Positions 9,412 to 15,793 of a DNA stretch of 38,797 bases are shown one piece after another. The notes beneath the pieces are model-generated. The model had not been told where the DNA came from and did not search any database. It was given only the letters and a program-made list of their open reading frames with translations. Location of the stretch: positions 1 to 38,797 of the forward strand of contig JAGQYS010000022.1 of assembly GCA_020435965.1 (NCBI GenBank), given 5' to 3'. Origin of the DNA: Flavobacteriaceae bacterium. Its GTDB lineage: Bacteria; Bacteroidota; Bacteroidia; Flavobacteriales; Flavobacteriaceae. How positions within the stretch are numbered: position 1 is the stretch's first letter; each line of letters starts with the position of its first letter. The position numbers and the translations under genes are program-made.

Positions 9412-9465
9412 ATAATTATATCTATAATATTGATAAATAATAAACCTACTAAAAATCGTAAAATT

Positions 9466-9501
9466 AAAAAAGGCATTCAAATAAATGAATGCCTTTTTTT
9501 T
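9466..9501 (-). terminator. Terminator of the exbB-exbD operon
   Basis: Arms AGGCATTCA (9471-9479) and TGAATGCCT (9486-9494) are perfect over nine pairs with loop aataaa, flanked by an A-run on the left and a T-run on the right, so it can work on both strands. It lies 19 bases beyond the last exbD stop and insulates the barrel gene at 8725-9411. Confidence 0.85.
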
Positions 9502-9519
9502 ATCTAATAAATTTAAGCT

Positions 9520-10005
9520 TTAATTTTTCTTGTTTTTAGAAACATCACCTTGTATGGCAGCATAATTTATTTTTAAGGCATTCACTTTTCTAAGCTCTTG
9601 CTTTATATCACCAACCAATCCCATGTTTGCGTCTTTATCAACTTTCAATGATGTTGTTAAAAAAGGCACTAGTTCTTCTCTTTTTGATGCTCTTTCAGCA
9701 GCAATGAATGCTGCTATTTCACTTACATCTGCAAATTTATCATTCAATTGTATTCTTGCTTCAGTCCCATATTGTGATTGGTAATTTGCGCTAGGCTTTC
9801 CGGCGTAAATATACATTACCAAGTCTTTCTTCTCTAATTTTTCAATTTGATCCGCACTTGGCAATTTATTCTCAATCAATAAAGTATTTTCTCTCATTAC
9901 AGTTGCCACCATAAAAAAGAACAGTAACATGAAAACAATATCTGGTAATGATGCTGTGTTTACAGCAGGCAAATCGCCACCTTTTTTCTTTTTAAATTTA
10001 GACAT
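9520..10005 (-). CDS. exbD: ExbD/TolR-family biopolymer transport protein (second copy)
   Basis: Inner-membrane stator subunit of a proton-driven ExbB/ExbD motor that energises TonB-dependent outer-membrane transport. The 161-residue protein has a basic cytoplasmic start (KFKKKKGG), one TM helix (about residues 20-37, TASLPDIVFMLLFFFMVATV) with the membrane Asp at 22, then a periplasmic domain with EIAAFIAAERASKREELVPFLTT and a late SLKVDKDANMGLVGDIKQEL segment typical of ExbD. It is the last gene of the four-gene operon, 19 bases after the other exbD and followed by a terminator. No TonB gene is adjacent. Confidence 0.9.
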   Translation of the reverse strand: MSKFKKKKGGDLPAVNTASLPDIVFMLLFFFMVATVMRENTLLIENKLPSADQIEKLEKKDLVMYIYAGKPSANYQSQYGTEARIQLNDKFADVSEIAAFIAAERASKREELVPFLTTSLKVDKDANMGLVGDIKQELRKVNALKINYAAIQGDVSKNKKN

Positions 10006-10024
10006 AGTTTATATGTTTTTAATT

Positions 10025-10636
10025 CTATTGTTCTTGAACTTCTGAAAGTTTTTGAGGATACTCAACTTTAATTTGCTCAATCACCTCAGCAAGCTTTTCT
10101 TTATTACCGCTCCATTTTACGTCTTTATAGTTGTTTTGCATTTCTATAAAGTTCATATCTCTAAATCCTTTTTGAGGGCCTAGCTCTAGAGCTCGTCTAT
10201 TTCTTAATACATTGTAAGCGCCAACCAATTCATTTTGAACAGATATATATTGTGCATAAGATGTTTCACGTTCGTTTTTTAAAGAGATAATTGCTTTATC
10301 AGGATTATCTGAAGAACTTGGGTTTTTTGCTCCTTTACAATAATTGCAAGTGCCATCTCCTCCATTATCTAAAAATTCAACAGCTGCTGCTCTCAAATTT
10401 TTTAATTCCATAAGTTCATCCTCAACCAACAATTGATCTTTTCCGTTTATCAATACTGTAAAAATATTTTTCTGTTTAATGATAACGTCTTCTTCAGACT
10501 CTTCTATTGGAGGTAATTTTCTGGAAATTCCAGAATCTTTCTCCATGGTGGTAGTTACCAAGAAAAATATTAACAGTAAGAAGGCAATGTCGGCCATTGA
10601 GCCTGCATTAACTTCTGGTGCTGCTCTTTTTGCCAT
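10025..10636 (-). CDS. exbD: ExbD/TolR-family protein with a CxxC-containing periplasmic insert
   Basis: 203 residues, longer than its 161-residue neighbour. The N-terminus AKRAAPEVNAGSMADIAFLL carries the conserved membrane Asp (D16) in one TM helix (about 14-31). The periplasmic part includes an insert with CNYC at residues 97-100 followed by an S/N-rich stretch (KNPSSSDNP), then a YAQYISVQNELVGAYNVLRN helix and a Pro-containing acidic tail. Two ExbD paralogues next to one ExbB is common in Bacteroidota and may form a mixed stator. The CxxC pair could form a disulfide or bind metal; this is inference. The gene is two bases downstream of the 4-TM protein, hence co-transcribed. Confidence 0.85.
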   Translation of the reverse strand: MAKRAAPEVNAGSMADIAFLLLIFFLVTTTMEKDSGISRKLPPIEESEEDVIIKQKNIFTVLINGKDQLLVEDELMELKNLRAAAVEFLDNGGDGTCNYCKGAKNPSSSDNPDKAIISLKNERETSYAQYISVQNELVGAYNVLRNRRALELGPQKGFRDMNFIEMQNNYKDVKWSGNKEKLAEVIEQIKVEYPQKLSEVQEQ

Positions 10637-10638
10637 AA

Positions 10639-11052
10639 TTATTTAATCATTTTTTTAAGTCCGAAAAACAACATTGTACCACAGGCAATTATTGCCAATG
10701 CGTAAAACATATATAATCCAGCTCCTACCAATTTATCATCACTTGCTGAAAGTACTTCTCCATCTCTAAGAGGTGTTTCAACACCTTTAGCAAAAGCAAA
10801 GTAACATATTAATGCCAGTGCAACAAATGAACCAACACCTTTAAGAGCTCCCATAAGAGCCTCTTTGTGTGAAAATAGGTTGATTAATGTATATATCACA
10901 ACTGATGCAAGTACTATAAAGAAGGTCGCATATGCTACATACATCATATTATCTATTTGACCTTCATTTCCTGCTATAATCATTACACCAAAAATTATAC
11001 CAACTAGTGCTAGTACGAGTGCAATAATTCTAAATATTTTATGTAAACCCAT
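10639..11052 (-). CDS. Conserved four-helix membrane protein of the exb operon
   Basis: 137-residue protein of unknown function with four predicted TM segments: about residues 5-27 (IFRIIALVLALVGIIFGVMI), 37-60 (MYVAYATFFIVLASVVIYTL), 70-90 and 110-134, ending in KKMIK. It has no signal peptide beyond TM1 and no catalytic motif. It lies between exbB (24 bases upstream) and exbD (two bases downstream), so it is probably made with the motor and may be an accessory subunit. I do not recognise a named family. Confidence 0.8.
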   Translation of the reverse strand: MGLHKIFRIIALVLALVGIIFGVMIIAGNEGQIDNMMYVAYATFFIVLASVVIYTLINLFSHKEALMGALKGVGSFVALALICYFAFAKGVETPLRDGEVLSASDDKLVGAGLYMFYALAIIACGTMLFFGLKKMIK

Positions 11053-11076
11053 AATTTGCTTGCGTTTTTTAGATTA

Positions 11077-11853
11077 TTACTTCTTGTTTCTAATTAACAA
11101 ATCCATCAAAGAGATAGATGCATCTTCCATATCATTAACAATACTATCAATTTTAGCAATAATGTAGTTATAGAAAATTTGAAGTATAATCGCAACAATT
11201 AAACCAAATACAGTTGTTAATAACGCAATTTTAATACCACCTGCTACAAGTGATGGTTGCATATCTCCAGCCGCTTCAATTTTATCGAAAGCGTCAATCA
11301 TACCTATTACTGTTCCCATGAATCCAAGCATCGGAGCTAAAGCAATAAATAATGATACCCATGATACGTTTTTCTCAAGTTGCCCCATTTGAACACCACC
11401 ATAAGCTACTACAGCTTTTTCAGCGGCTTCTATACCTTCGTCTGTTCTATCTAAACCTTGATAGAATATAGAGGCAACTGGTCCTTTTGTGTTTCTGCAA
11501 ACTTCTTTAGCAGCTTCAACACCTCCAGATGATAAAGCATCTTCTACTTCTTGTACTAATTTTTTGGAATTTGTAGTGGATAAGTTTAAAAAGATAATTC
11601 TCTCTATAGCAATTGCTAATCCAAGAATTAAACATAATAATACAATTCCCATGAACCCAGGTCCACCCTCAATAAAACGCTTTTTTAATTCTTGATGAAA
11701 GCCAAGATCCTCTGAAGCTGATGCAGCTCCCTCATCTTGGGTTGAACTTACAACTGTGTTTACAATTGTGTTTGTGTTTGCATTTGTGTTTGCATTAACG
11801 GTTCCGAATGCCATAACACATGCAATGGCTAGAATAGAAAATAATCTTTTCAT
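11077..11853 (-). CDS. exbB: MotA/TolQ/ExbB-family proton channel protein
   Basis: Inner-membrane channel subunit of the ExbB-ExbD motor. The 258-residue protein begins with a cleavable-looking signal peptide (MKRLFSILAIACVMAFGTVNA), an arrangement seen in Bacteroidota ExbB proteins, followed by a low-complexity Asn-Thr tract (about residues 20-33). TM1 is near 68-88 (GFMGIVLLCLILGLAIAIER); the conserved MotA_ExbB block follows with SWVSLFIALAPMLGFMGTVIGMIDAFD and GIKIALLTTVFGLIVAIILQ forming TM2 and TM3. It is the first gene of the operon; 184 bases lie between it and the tRNA-Ser gene. Confidence 0.92.
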   Translation of the reverse strand: MKRLFSILAIACVMAFGTVNANTNANTNTIVNTVVSSTQDEGAASASEDLGFHQELKKRFIEGGPGFMGIVLLCLILGLAIAIERIIFLNLSTTNSKKLVQEVEDALSSGGVEAAKEVCRNTKGPVASIFYQGLDRTDEGIEAAEKAVVAYGGVQMGQLEKNVSWVSLFIALAPMLGFMGTVIGMIDAFDKIEAAGDMQPSLVAGGIKIALLTTVFGLIVAIILQIFYNYIIAKIDSIVNDMEDASISLMDLLIRNKK

Positions 11854-12036
11854 TGTTCTTGATCTTAATTTTATTAGTTAAAGTGTTAAAGATATAAAAA
11901 AATTGCAATTAAAAAATAAAAATTGCAGCAGAGTAAAAGGGAACCATACAATTGTTTCCATTATTCTCATTTGCAGTCAAAAGTATCTTAAAGCTCTTTT
12001 AAAAATTTATTTTAAACTTTGCTACATATACTTTTG

Positions 12037-12124
12037 CAGAGAGGAAGGGATTCGAACCCTCGATACGCTTTTGGCGTATACACACTTTCCAGGCGTGCGC
12101 CTTCGACCACTCGGCCACCTCTCT
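12037..12124 (-). tRNA. tRNA-Ser (anticodon GGA)
   Basis: On the minus strand the acceptor stem AGAGAGG (12118-12124) pairs with CCTCTCT (12038-12044), with discriminator G at 12037. The D-arm region reads GGCCGAGTGG; the anticodon stem CACGC/GTGTG encloses the loop CTGGAAA with GGA at 12088-12090. A long variable arm (ACGCTTTTGGCGT type) and the T-arm GGGTTCGAATCCC complete a class II serine tRNA of 88 nt. The 3' CCA is not encoded (the sequence continues CAA). Confidence 0.95.
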
Positions 12125-12194
12125 GTAATATTTAACATTACAGTTGGGCAAATAACAAAAAATTCTTTAAAAGCTAAAACTTTGTTTGTTAATT

Positions 12195-13220
12195 TTAAGA
12201 GATTTCCCCGCGCAATGAACGTTCATAGTTCATCCTGAAGGTTTCACGTGGCATTTTTTTTGCAAGCAGATACATTAATTTGGCAATAGCTGCTTCTGTA
12301 GTCATGTCTCCTCCTGAAATCACGCCTATTTGTTTTAATTGCGTACTAGTTTCGTATTGACCCATGATGACACTGCCTCCAGAGCATTGTGTTACATTAA
12401 TAATATGTATGCCTTTTTCGATAGCTTGATCTAGCAGGTCTAAAAACCAAGTCTCAGTACTGGTGTTTCCTGCTCCGTAGGTTTCCAATATAACACCTTC
12501 TAAACTTGAAGTGTATAGAATGGCTCTTAAGATTTCTTCTGAAATTCCTGGAAACAATTTTATTATTGCAACATTAGTGTTGAGGTTTTTATGAACTTTT
12601 AGTTCTTTATCCGATTTATGTTGTAGTAAATGCTCCCTGTTTATTTTTAAATGAACTCCAGATTCAACCAAATCTGGATAGTTTAAAGATGCAAATGCTT
12701 CAAAATGCTCAGCATTAATTTTTGTAGTCCTGTTTCCTCTATATAATTTATACTCAAAATAAAGGGTGACTTCTTTAATAAGTGGTTCATTCTTATCTCT
12801 TAGTGAAGCTATTTGGATTGAAGTAATTAAATTTTCTTTTGCATCTGTACGTAAATCACCTATTGGTAATTGAGAGCCTGTAAAAATTACTGGTTTGCTT
12901 AAGTTTTCTAACATAAAGCTCAATGCTGAAGCTGAGTAACTCATAGTGTCACTTCCGTGTAATACTACAAAGCCATCACAATGATTGTAATGAGACTCAA
13001 TAATTTCAGCAATTTTCACCCAATAATCAGGGTTCATGTCAGAAGAGTCAATGGCTTTTTCAAATGAAACTGTTTCAATGGTACAATCTAATAATTTAAG
13101 TTCTGGGATTTTTTCAAGAAGATTATCAAAGTCAAACGCTTTAAGCACTCCTGTTTCAGGATCTTTTACCATCCCAATTGTTCCTCCTGTATATATTAAA
13201 AGTATGTTAGGTTTATACAT
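12195..13220 (-). CDS. ansA: Type I L-asparaginase
   Basis: Hydrolyses L-asparagine to aspartate and ammonia in the cytoplasm; there is no signal peptide, which fits type I. The 341 residues include the N-terminal active-site loop YTGGTIGM (Thr11/Thr14), the second signature VVLHGSDTMSYSASAL (HGSDTM at 88-93), GSQLPIGDLRTDAKENL, and YRGNRTTKINA. The C-terminal allosteric-type half contains VILETYGAGN and GGDMTTEAAIAKLMYLL. It starts two bases after tatD ends, so the two form an operon. Some relatives also use glutamine; specificity cannot be read here. Confidence 0.93.
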   Translation of the reverse strand: MYKPNILLIYTGGTIGMVKDPETGVLKAFDFDNLLEKIPELKLLDCTIETVSFEKAIDSSDMNPDYWVKIAEIIESHYNHCDGFVVLHGSDTMSYSASALSFMLENLSKPVIFTGSQLPIGDLRTDAKENLITSIQIASLRDKNEPLIKEVTLYFEYKLYRGNRTTKINAEHFEAFASLNYPDLVESGVHLKINREHLLQHKSDKELKVHKNLNTNVAIIKLFPGISEEILRAILYTSSLEGVILETYGAGNTSTETWFLDLLDQAIEKGIHIINVTQCSGGSVIMGQYETSTQLKQIGVISGGDMTTEAAIAKLMYLLAKKMPRETFRMNYERSLRGEIS

Positions 13221-13222
13221 AA

Positions 13223-13990
13223 TTATATTTTAAAAATATCTACTGAGTTCGCAGTTGTAATATTGGCGATTTCTTCAGGTGATACGTTATATAGTTCTGA
13301 TAGTTTATTGAGTACATTAATAATGTAGCTGCTTTCATTTCGCTTTCCTCTATATGGTGCTGGAGATAAGTAAGGCGAATCGGTTTCTAAAACTATATGG
13401 CTCAAATCTATTTGATTGATAAATTTATCCAATCCTCCATTTTTAAAGGTGACCACACCTCCAATACCCAATTTCATGTTGTATGATATGGCTTGTTTTG
13501 CTTGTTCTAGGTTTCCTGTAAAACAATGAAAAATCCCAAACAAATAATCATCATTAACATCATCTAAAATCTCAAAAATCTCATCAAAAGCATCTCTACA
13601 GTGAATGACTATTGGTAGTTTATGGGTTTTAGCCAATTGTATTTGCTGCCTAAACGCATCTTGTTGAATTTTTAAGGTCGATGTATCCCAATATAAATCG
13701 ATACCTATTTCACCAACAGCAACAAAAGCTCTTTCTTTAAAAAGAGTTTCAACATATTGAAGCTCCTCTTTATAGTTTTCTTTTACTGAGGTAGGATGCA
13801 ATCCCATCATTAAATGTACATTTTTTGGATATGCTTTTTCCAAATCAAACATGGCTTTGGTGTAAGATGAGTCAATGGCTGGAATAAAAAAACGCTTAAT
13901 GTTTAAGTCTAACGCTCGTTTTATCATTGCATCACGATCGTCATCAAAAGCTTCACTGTAAAGATGTGTGTGAGTATCTGTAATAATCAT
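13223..13990 (-). CDS. tatD: TatD-family metal-dependent hydrolase/deoxyribonuclease
   Basis: 255-residue TIM-barrel amidohydrolase-superfamily protein. Metal ligands are all present: HTH at residues 7-9 (ITDTHTHL), Glu94 (AVGEIGIDLYWD), His130 (PIVIHCRDAF), His155 (GIFHCFTG) and Asp204 (LETDSPYLSP), followed by the PYRGKRNES signature. Relatives act as Mg-dependent 3'-5' DNases or D-amino-acyl-tRNA-type hydrolases; the precise substrate here is unknown. It is the first gene of the tatD-ansA operon and is divergent from the aspartic protease gene at 14040, sharing a 49-base intergenic region. Confidence 0.92.
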   Translation of the reverse strand: MIITDTHTHLYSEAFDDDRDAMIKRALDLNIKRFFIPAIDSSYTKAMFDLEKAYPKNVHLMMGLHPTSVKENYKEELQYVETLFKERAFVAVGEIGIDLYWDTSTLKIQQDAFRQQIQLAKTHKLPIVIHCRDAFDEIFEILDDVNDDYLFGIFHCFTGNLEQAKQAISYNMKLGIGGVVTFKNGGLDKFINQIDLSHIVLETDSPYLSPAPYRGKRNESSYIINVLNKLSELYNVSPEEIANITTANSVDIFKI

Positions 13991-14014
13991 GAAGCTAAAG
14001 TAAGCTTTGATTGT

Positions 14015-14022
14015 TATATTTG
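14015..14022 (+). promoter_or_regulatory. -7 box for the retropepsin-like gene
   Basis: TATATTTG perfectly matches TAnnTTTG, 17 bases before the ATG at 14040, in the 49-base divergent region with tatD. No -33 TTG is seen at standard spacing. Confidence 0.4.
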
Positions 14023-14039
14023 AAAAATAAACGAATAAT

Positions 14040-14474
14040 ATGTTACAGGATTTTTTATTGAAACAAGGTTATACAAAAATCAAACTACACCTTACTAAAA
14101 CAAATCATTTTGAAATTATAGCAAAAATAAATGGTGTAAAAGGCTTGTTTATATTAGATACAGGCGCATCCAACTCCTGTGTAGATTTTGATACTGCAAC
14201 CTTGTTTAAGCTAAAGGTTGAAGAATCTGACGTAAAAGCTGCTGGAGCAGGAGCTACAGATATGAAAACCCAAACTTCGGAAAAAAACAAGTTTACCATT
14301 GGAAAATGGAAAGACACTAAAACTGCACTTGTTTTATTTAGTTTAACTCATGTAAACACAGCACTTACAGCTCATAATTCAAAACCTGTTCATGGTATCA
14401 TTGGAGCTGATGTTTTAAAAAAAGGAAAGGCTATAATAGACTACGAAAAAAAATATTTATATCTTAAGCTCTAA
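14040..14474 (+). CDS. Retropepsin-like (clan AA) aspartic protease
   Basis: 144-residue protein with no signal peptide, so probably cytoplasmic. The catalytic motif LFILDTGASNSCVD has Asp40-Thr-Gly; the downstream HGIIGADVLKKGKAIIDYE segment matches the hydrophobic-hydrophobic-Gly-x-Asp element that follows the active site in single-domain, dimerising retropepsins. Substrate unknown. It is 25 bases upstream of the response-regulator gene and in the same direction, so the two are likely co-transcribed. A regulatory processing role is possible but not shown. Confidence 0.8.
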   Translation: MLQDFLLKQGYTKIKLHLTKTNHFEIIAKINGVKGLFILDTGASNSCVDFDTATLFKLKVEESDVKAAGAGATDMKTQTSEKNKFTIGKWKDTKTALVLFSLTHVNTALTAHNSKPVHGIIGADVLKKGKAIIDYEKKYLYLKL

Positions 14475-14499
14475 ATAGCAACTAACTAAACTTCCCTAC

Positions 14500-15135
14500 A
14501 TGCAACCGTCAATATTAATAGCTGATGATCACCCTCTTGTTTTAAAAGGACTTCAAGACTTTCTCATTGAAAAAGGCTATAATGTTATCTGCTCTGAAAC
14601 TAATGGAAAACATGCCTATGACTCAATACTAAAAAACAGACCTGATATTGCTGTTTTAGATATTAGAATGCCTCTAATGACAGGTATTGAAATTGCCGAA
14701 GCTTGCAGAGACAATAATATTAAAACAAAAATCATCCTCATCACCTTTGAAAAAGACGAATCTTTATACAAACGAGCAATATCACTAGATGTTTCAGGTT
14801 ATATTTTAAAGGAATTTGCTCTTGTTGAAATTGAAAACTGCATTAAGGCCGTCAACAATGGAGAATTATATTTTAGTGAACAACTAACAGAATATTTGTG
14901 CATTGAACCTATTTGTGAAGAATTTAAGCTTCTCACTCCTACAGAACAAGAAATAACAAAACATATTGCTCAAAACAAAACAGGTGTTGCAATTGCCGAA
15001 ATACTTTGTATTTCGTCTAGAACAGTTGAAAAACATAAAAGCAATATTATTAAAAAATTAAATTTGCCTCACAAACAAAATAGTCTTTTGGTTTGGGCAA
15101 AAGAAAATGAAGCTTACATATTAAAAAATACGTAA
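14500..15135 (+). CDS. Orphan LuxR/NarL-type response regulator
   Basis: 211-residue two-domain regulator. The receiver domain (about 1-120) has the acidic pair Asp9-Asp10 (ILIADDHP), phosphoacceptor Asp54 (AVLDIRMP), switch Thr82 and Lys104 (GYILKEFA). The GerE-type helix-turn-helix (about 144-190) reads LLTPTEQEITKHIAQNKTG then VAIAEILCISSRTVEKHKSN, the usual LTxxExEI...I(A)xxLxIS..TVExH pattern. No histidine kinase is in the window. Its last codons and stop (15133-15135) lie inside a 16-base dyad (15129-15144) of a type also found before the M4 protease and at 18570; NarL-type proteins bind such symmetrical sites, so these are its most plausible local targets. Confidence 0.92.
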   Translation: MQPSILIADDHPLVLKGLQDFLIEKGYNVICSETNGKHAYDSILKNRPDIAVLDIRMPLMTGIEIAEACRDNNIKTKIILITFEKDESLYKRAISLDVSGYILKEFALVEIENCIKAVNNGELYFSEQLTEYLCIEPICEEFKLLTPTEQEITKHIAQNKTGVAIAEILCISSRTVEKHKSNIIKKLNLPHKQNSLLVWAKENEAYILKNT

Positions 15136-15175
15136 AGTTACGTATTGTTTTGTGTCCTTTAATTTCCGAATTTTA
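15129..15175 (+). promoter_or_regulatory. Dyad operator/promoter A (TACGTAAAGTTACGTA)
   Basis: The near-perfect inverted repeat TACGTAA-AG-TTACGTA at 15129-15144 is followed by TTGTTTTGTGT and, exactly 24 bases after the dyad, by AATTTTA (15169-15175) as a -7-like element. It overlaps the stop codon of the response-regulator gene and points at putative small RNA A. The spacing is identical in copies B and C. Regulator identity is inferred. Confidence 0.6.
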
Positions 15176-15177
15176 CG

Positions 15178-15251
15178 ATGCTATTAATCAATTCCTTAAT
15201 TCATTAAGGGTAAAGAGCTTTGGGTTGTAAAATTCAAGGCTTTTTGTTTTT
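15178..15251 (+). ncRNA. Putative small RNA A
   Basis: About 74 nt. It begins just beyond the -7-like element of dyad promoter A with ATGCTATTAATCAATTC, which matches the start of the segment at 18619 (GTGCTATTAATTAGTTC). It contains a 6-pair hairpin CCTTAA-TTCA-TTAAGG (15194-15209) and a terminator-like 11-pair stem AAAGAGCTTTG / CAAGGCTTTTT (15212-15222 and 15235-15245, two G-U pairs) followed by a T-rich tail. No convincing protein is encoded; the nine-codon frame from its first ATG differs from the other copy. An untranslated regulatory RNA is the simplest reading, but expression is unproven. Confidence 0.45.
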
Positions 15252-15282
15252 ATCTCCTAATCCAATAAAAAACATCAAAATA

Positions 15283-15329
15283 TACGTAGAGTTACGTATT
15301 GTTTTGTGTTATTTTAATTTAGATATTTA
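15283..15329 (+). promoter_or_regulatory. Dyad operator/promoter B, upstream of the M4 protease
   Basis: TACGTAGAGTTACGTA (15283-15298) differs from copies A and C by one base. It is followed by TTGTTTTGTGTT and, 24 bases after the dyad, ATATTTA (15323-15329). A transcript would start near 15335, about 20 bases before the protease ATG at 15357. Confidence 0.6.
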
Positions 15330-15356
15330 GCTTTATTCATTAATCATAAAATTAAT

Positions 15357-15662
15357 ATGAAAATAAAGTTCACTATTCTTCTAGCATTTATTTGTTTATC
15401 GAGTGTTCTAGCCCAAGTCAAAGAAAATGAGATTTTATCAAAAGACATTAATGGAAAAGCAAAGTTTATAAGATTTAAAGAAACAAAAATCTCTTCAAAT
15501 GAAATAGCAACAGTATACTTTTTGAAGAAACAATATGATGTAGATGACAAAGTGGCTTTTTTGCCAATTAACAATAGTGTATATGAGAACAAAAATTTTA
15601 CTTCTCTAAAGTATCAACAATATTATAACGACGTAAAAGTTGAATTTGCAAAATCAATGTAG
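15357..15662 (+). CDS. M4 metalloprotease, N-terminal fragment (signal peptide and start of propeptide)
   Basis: 101 codons encoding a signal peptide (MKIKFTILLAFICLSSVLAQ) and the first part of the fungalysin/thermolysin-type propeptide (ending YQQYYNDVKVEFAKSM). The frame stops at 15660-15662. The propeptide continues without loss of sequence in the -1 frame, which is open from 15644 (INVVSQNNNIHIIIGNY...), and runs into the protease at 15794. One extra A in the run at 15650-15653 would restore one continuous gene, 15357-17854, of about 830 codons. Taken alone this fragment would have no protease activity. Confidence 0.75.
   Translation: MKIKFTILLAFICLSSVLAQVKENEILSKDINGKAKFIRFKETKISSNEIATVYFLKKQYDVDDKVAFLPINNSVYENKNFTSLKYQQYYNDVKVEFAKSM
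15650..15653 (+). other. Frameshift site in the M4 protease gene
   Basis: In gcaaaatcaatg the zero frame reads Ala-Lys-Ser-Met-stop. If the four-A run had five A, it would read Ala-Lys-Ile-Asn-Val-Val-Ser-Gln and join the downstream frame. Possible explanations are a true one-base deletion, a sequencing or assembly error, or slippage: a tRNA-Lys on AAA (15651-15653) can re-pair on AAA at 15650-15652. Confidence 0.8.
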
Positions 15663-15793
15663 TATCCCAAAATAATAATATTCATATAATTATTGGCAAC
15701 TATATAAAAATCGGAGAATTATCGACAATCCCATCACTTTCATTAAATATTGCTATTGAGAAAGCAAAAAATCATATTGGTGCGGAAAAGTAT

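Noticed and set aside
11903..12238. 111-codon frame on the plus strand
   Set aside because: It spans the tRNA-Ser gene antisense (EEGIRTLDTL is the translated T-arm region, a familiar false ORF) and overlaps the end of ansA.
15178..15207. Nine-codon frame ATG CTA TTA ... TAA at the start of small RNA A
   Set aside because: The homologous copy starts with GTG, has a different length and stops earlier; nucleotide rather than codon conservation suggests an RNA 5' end.
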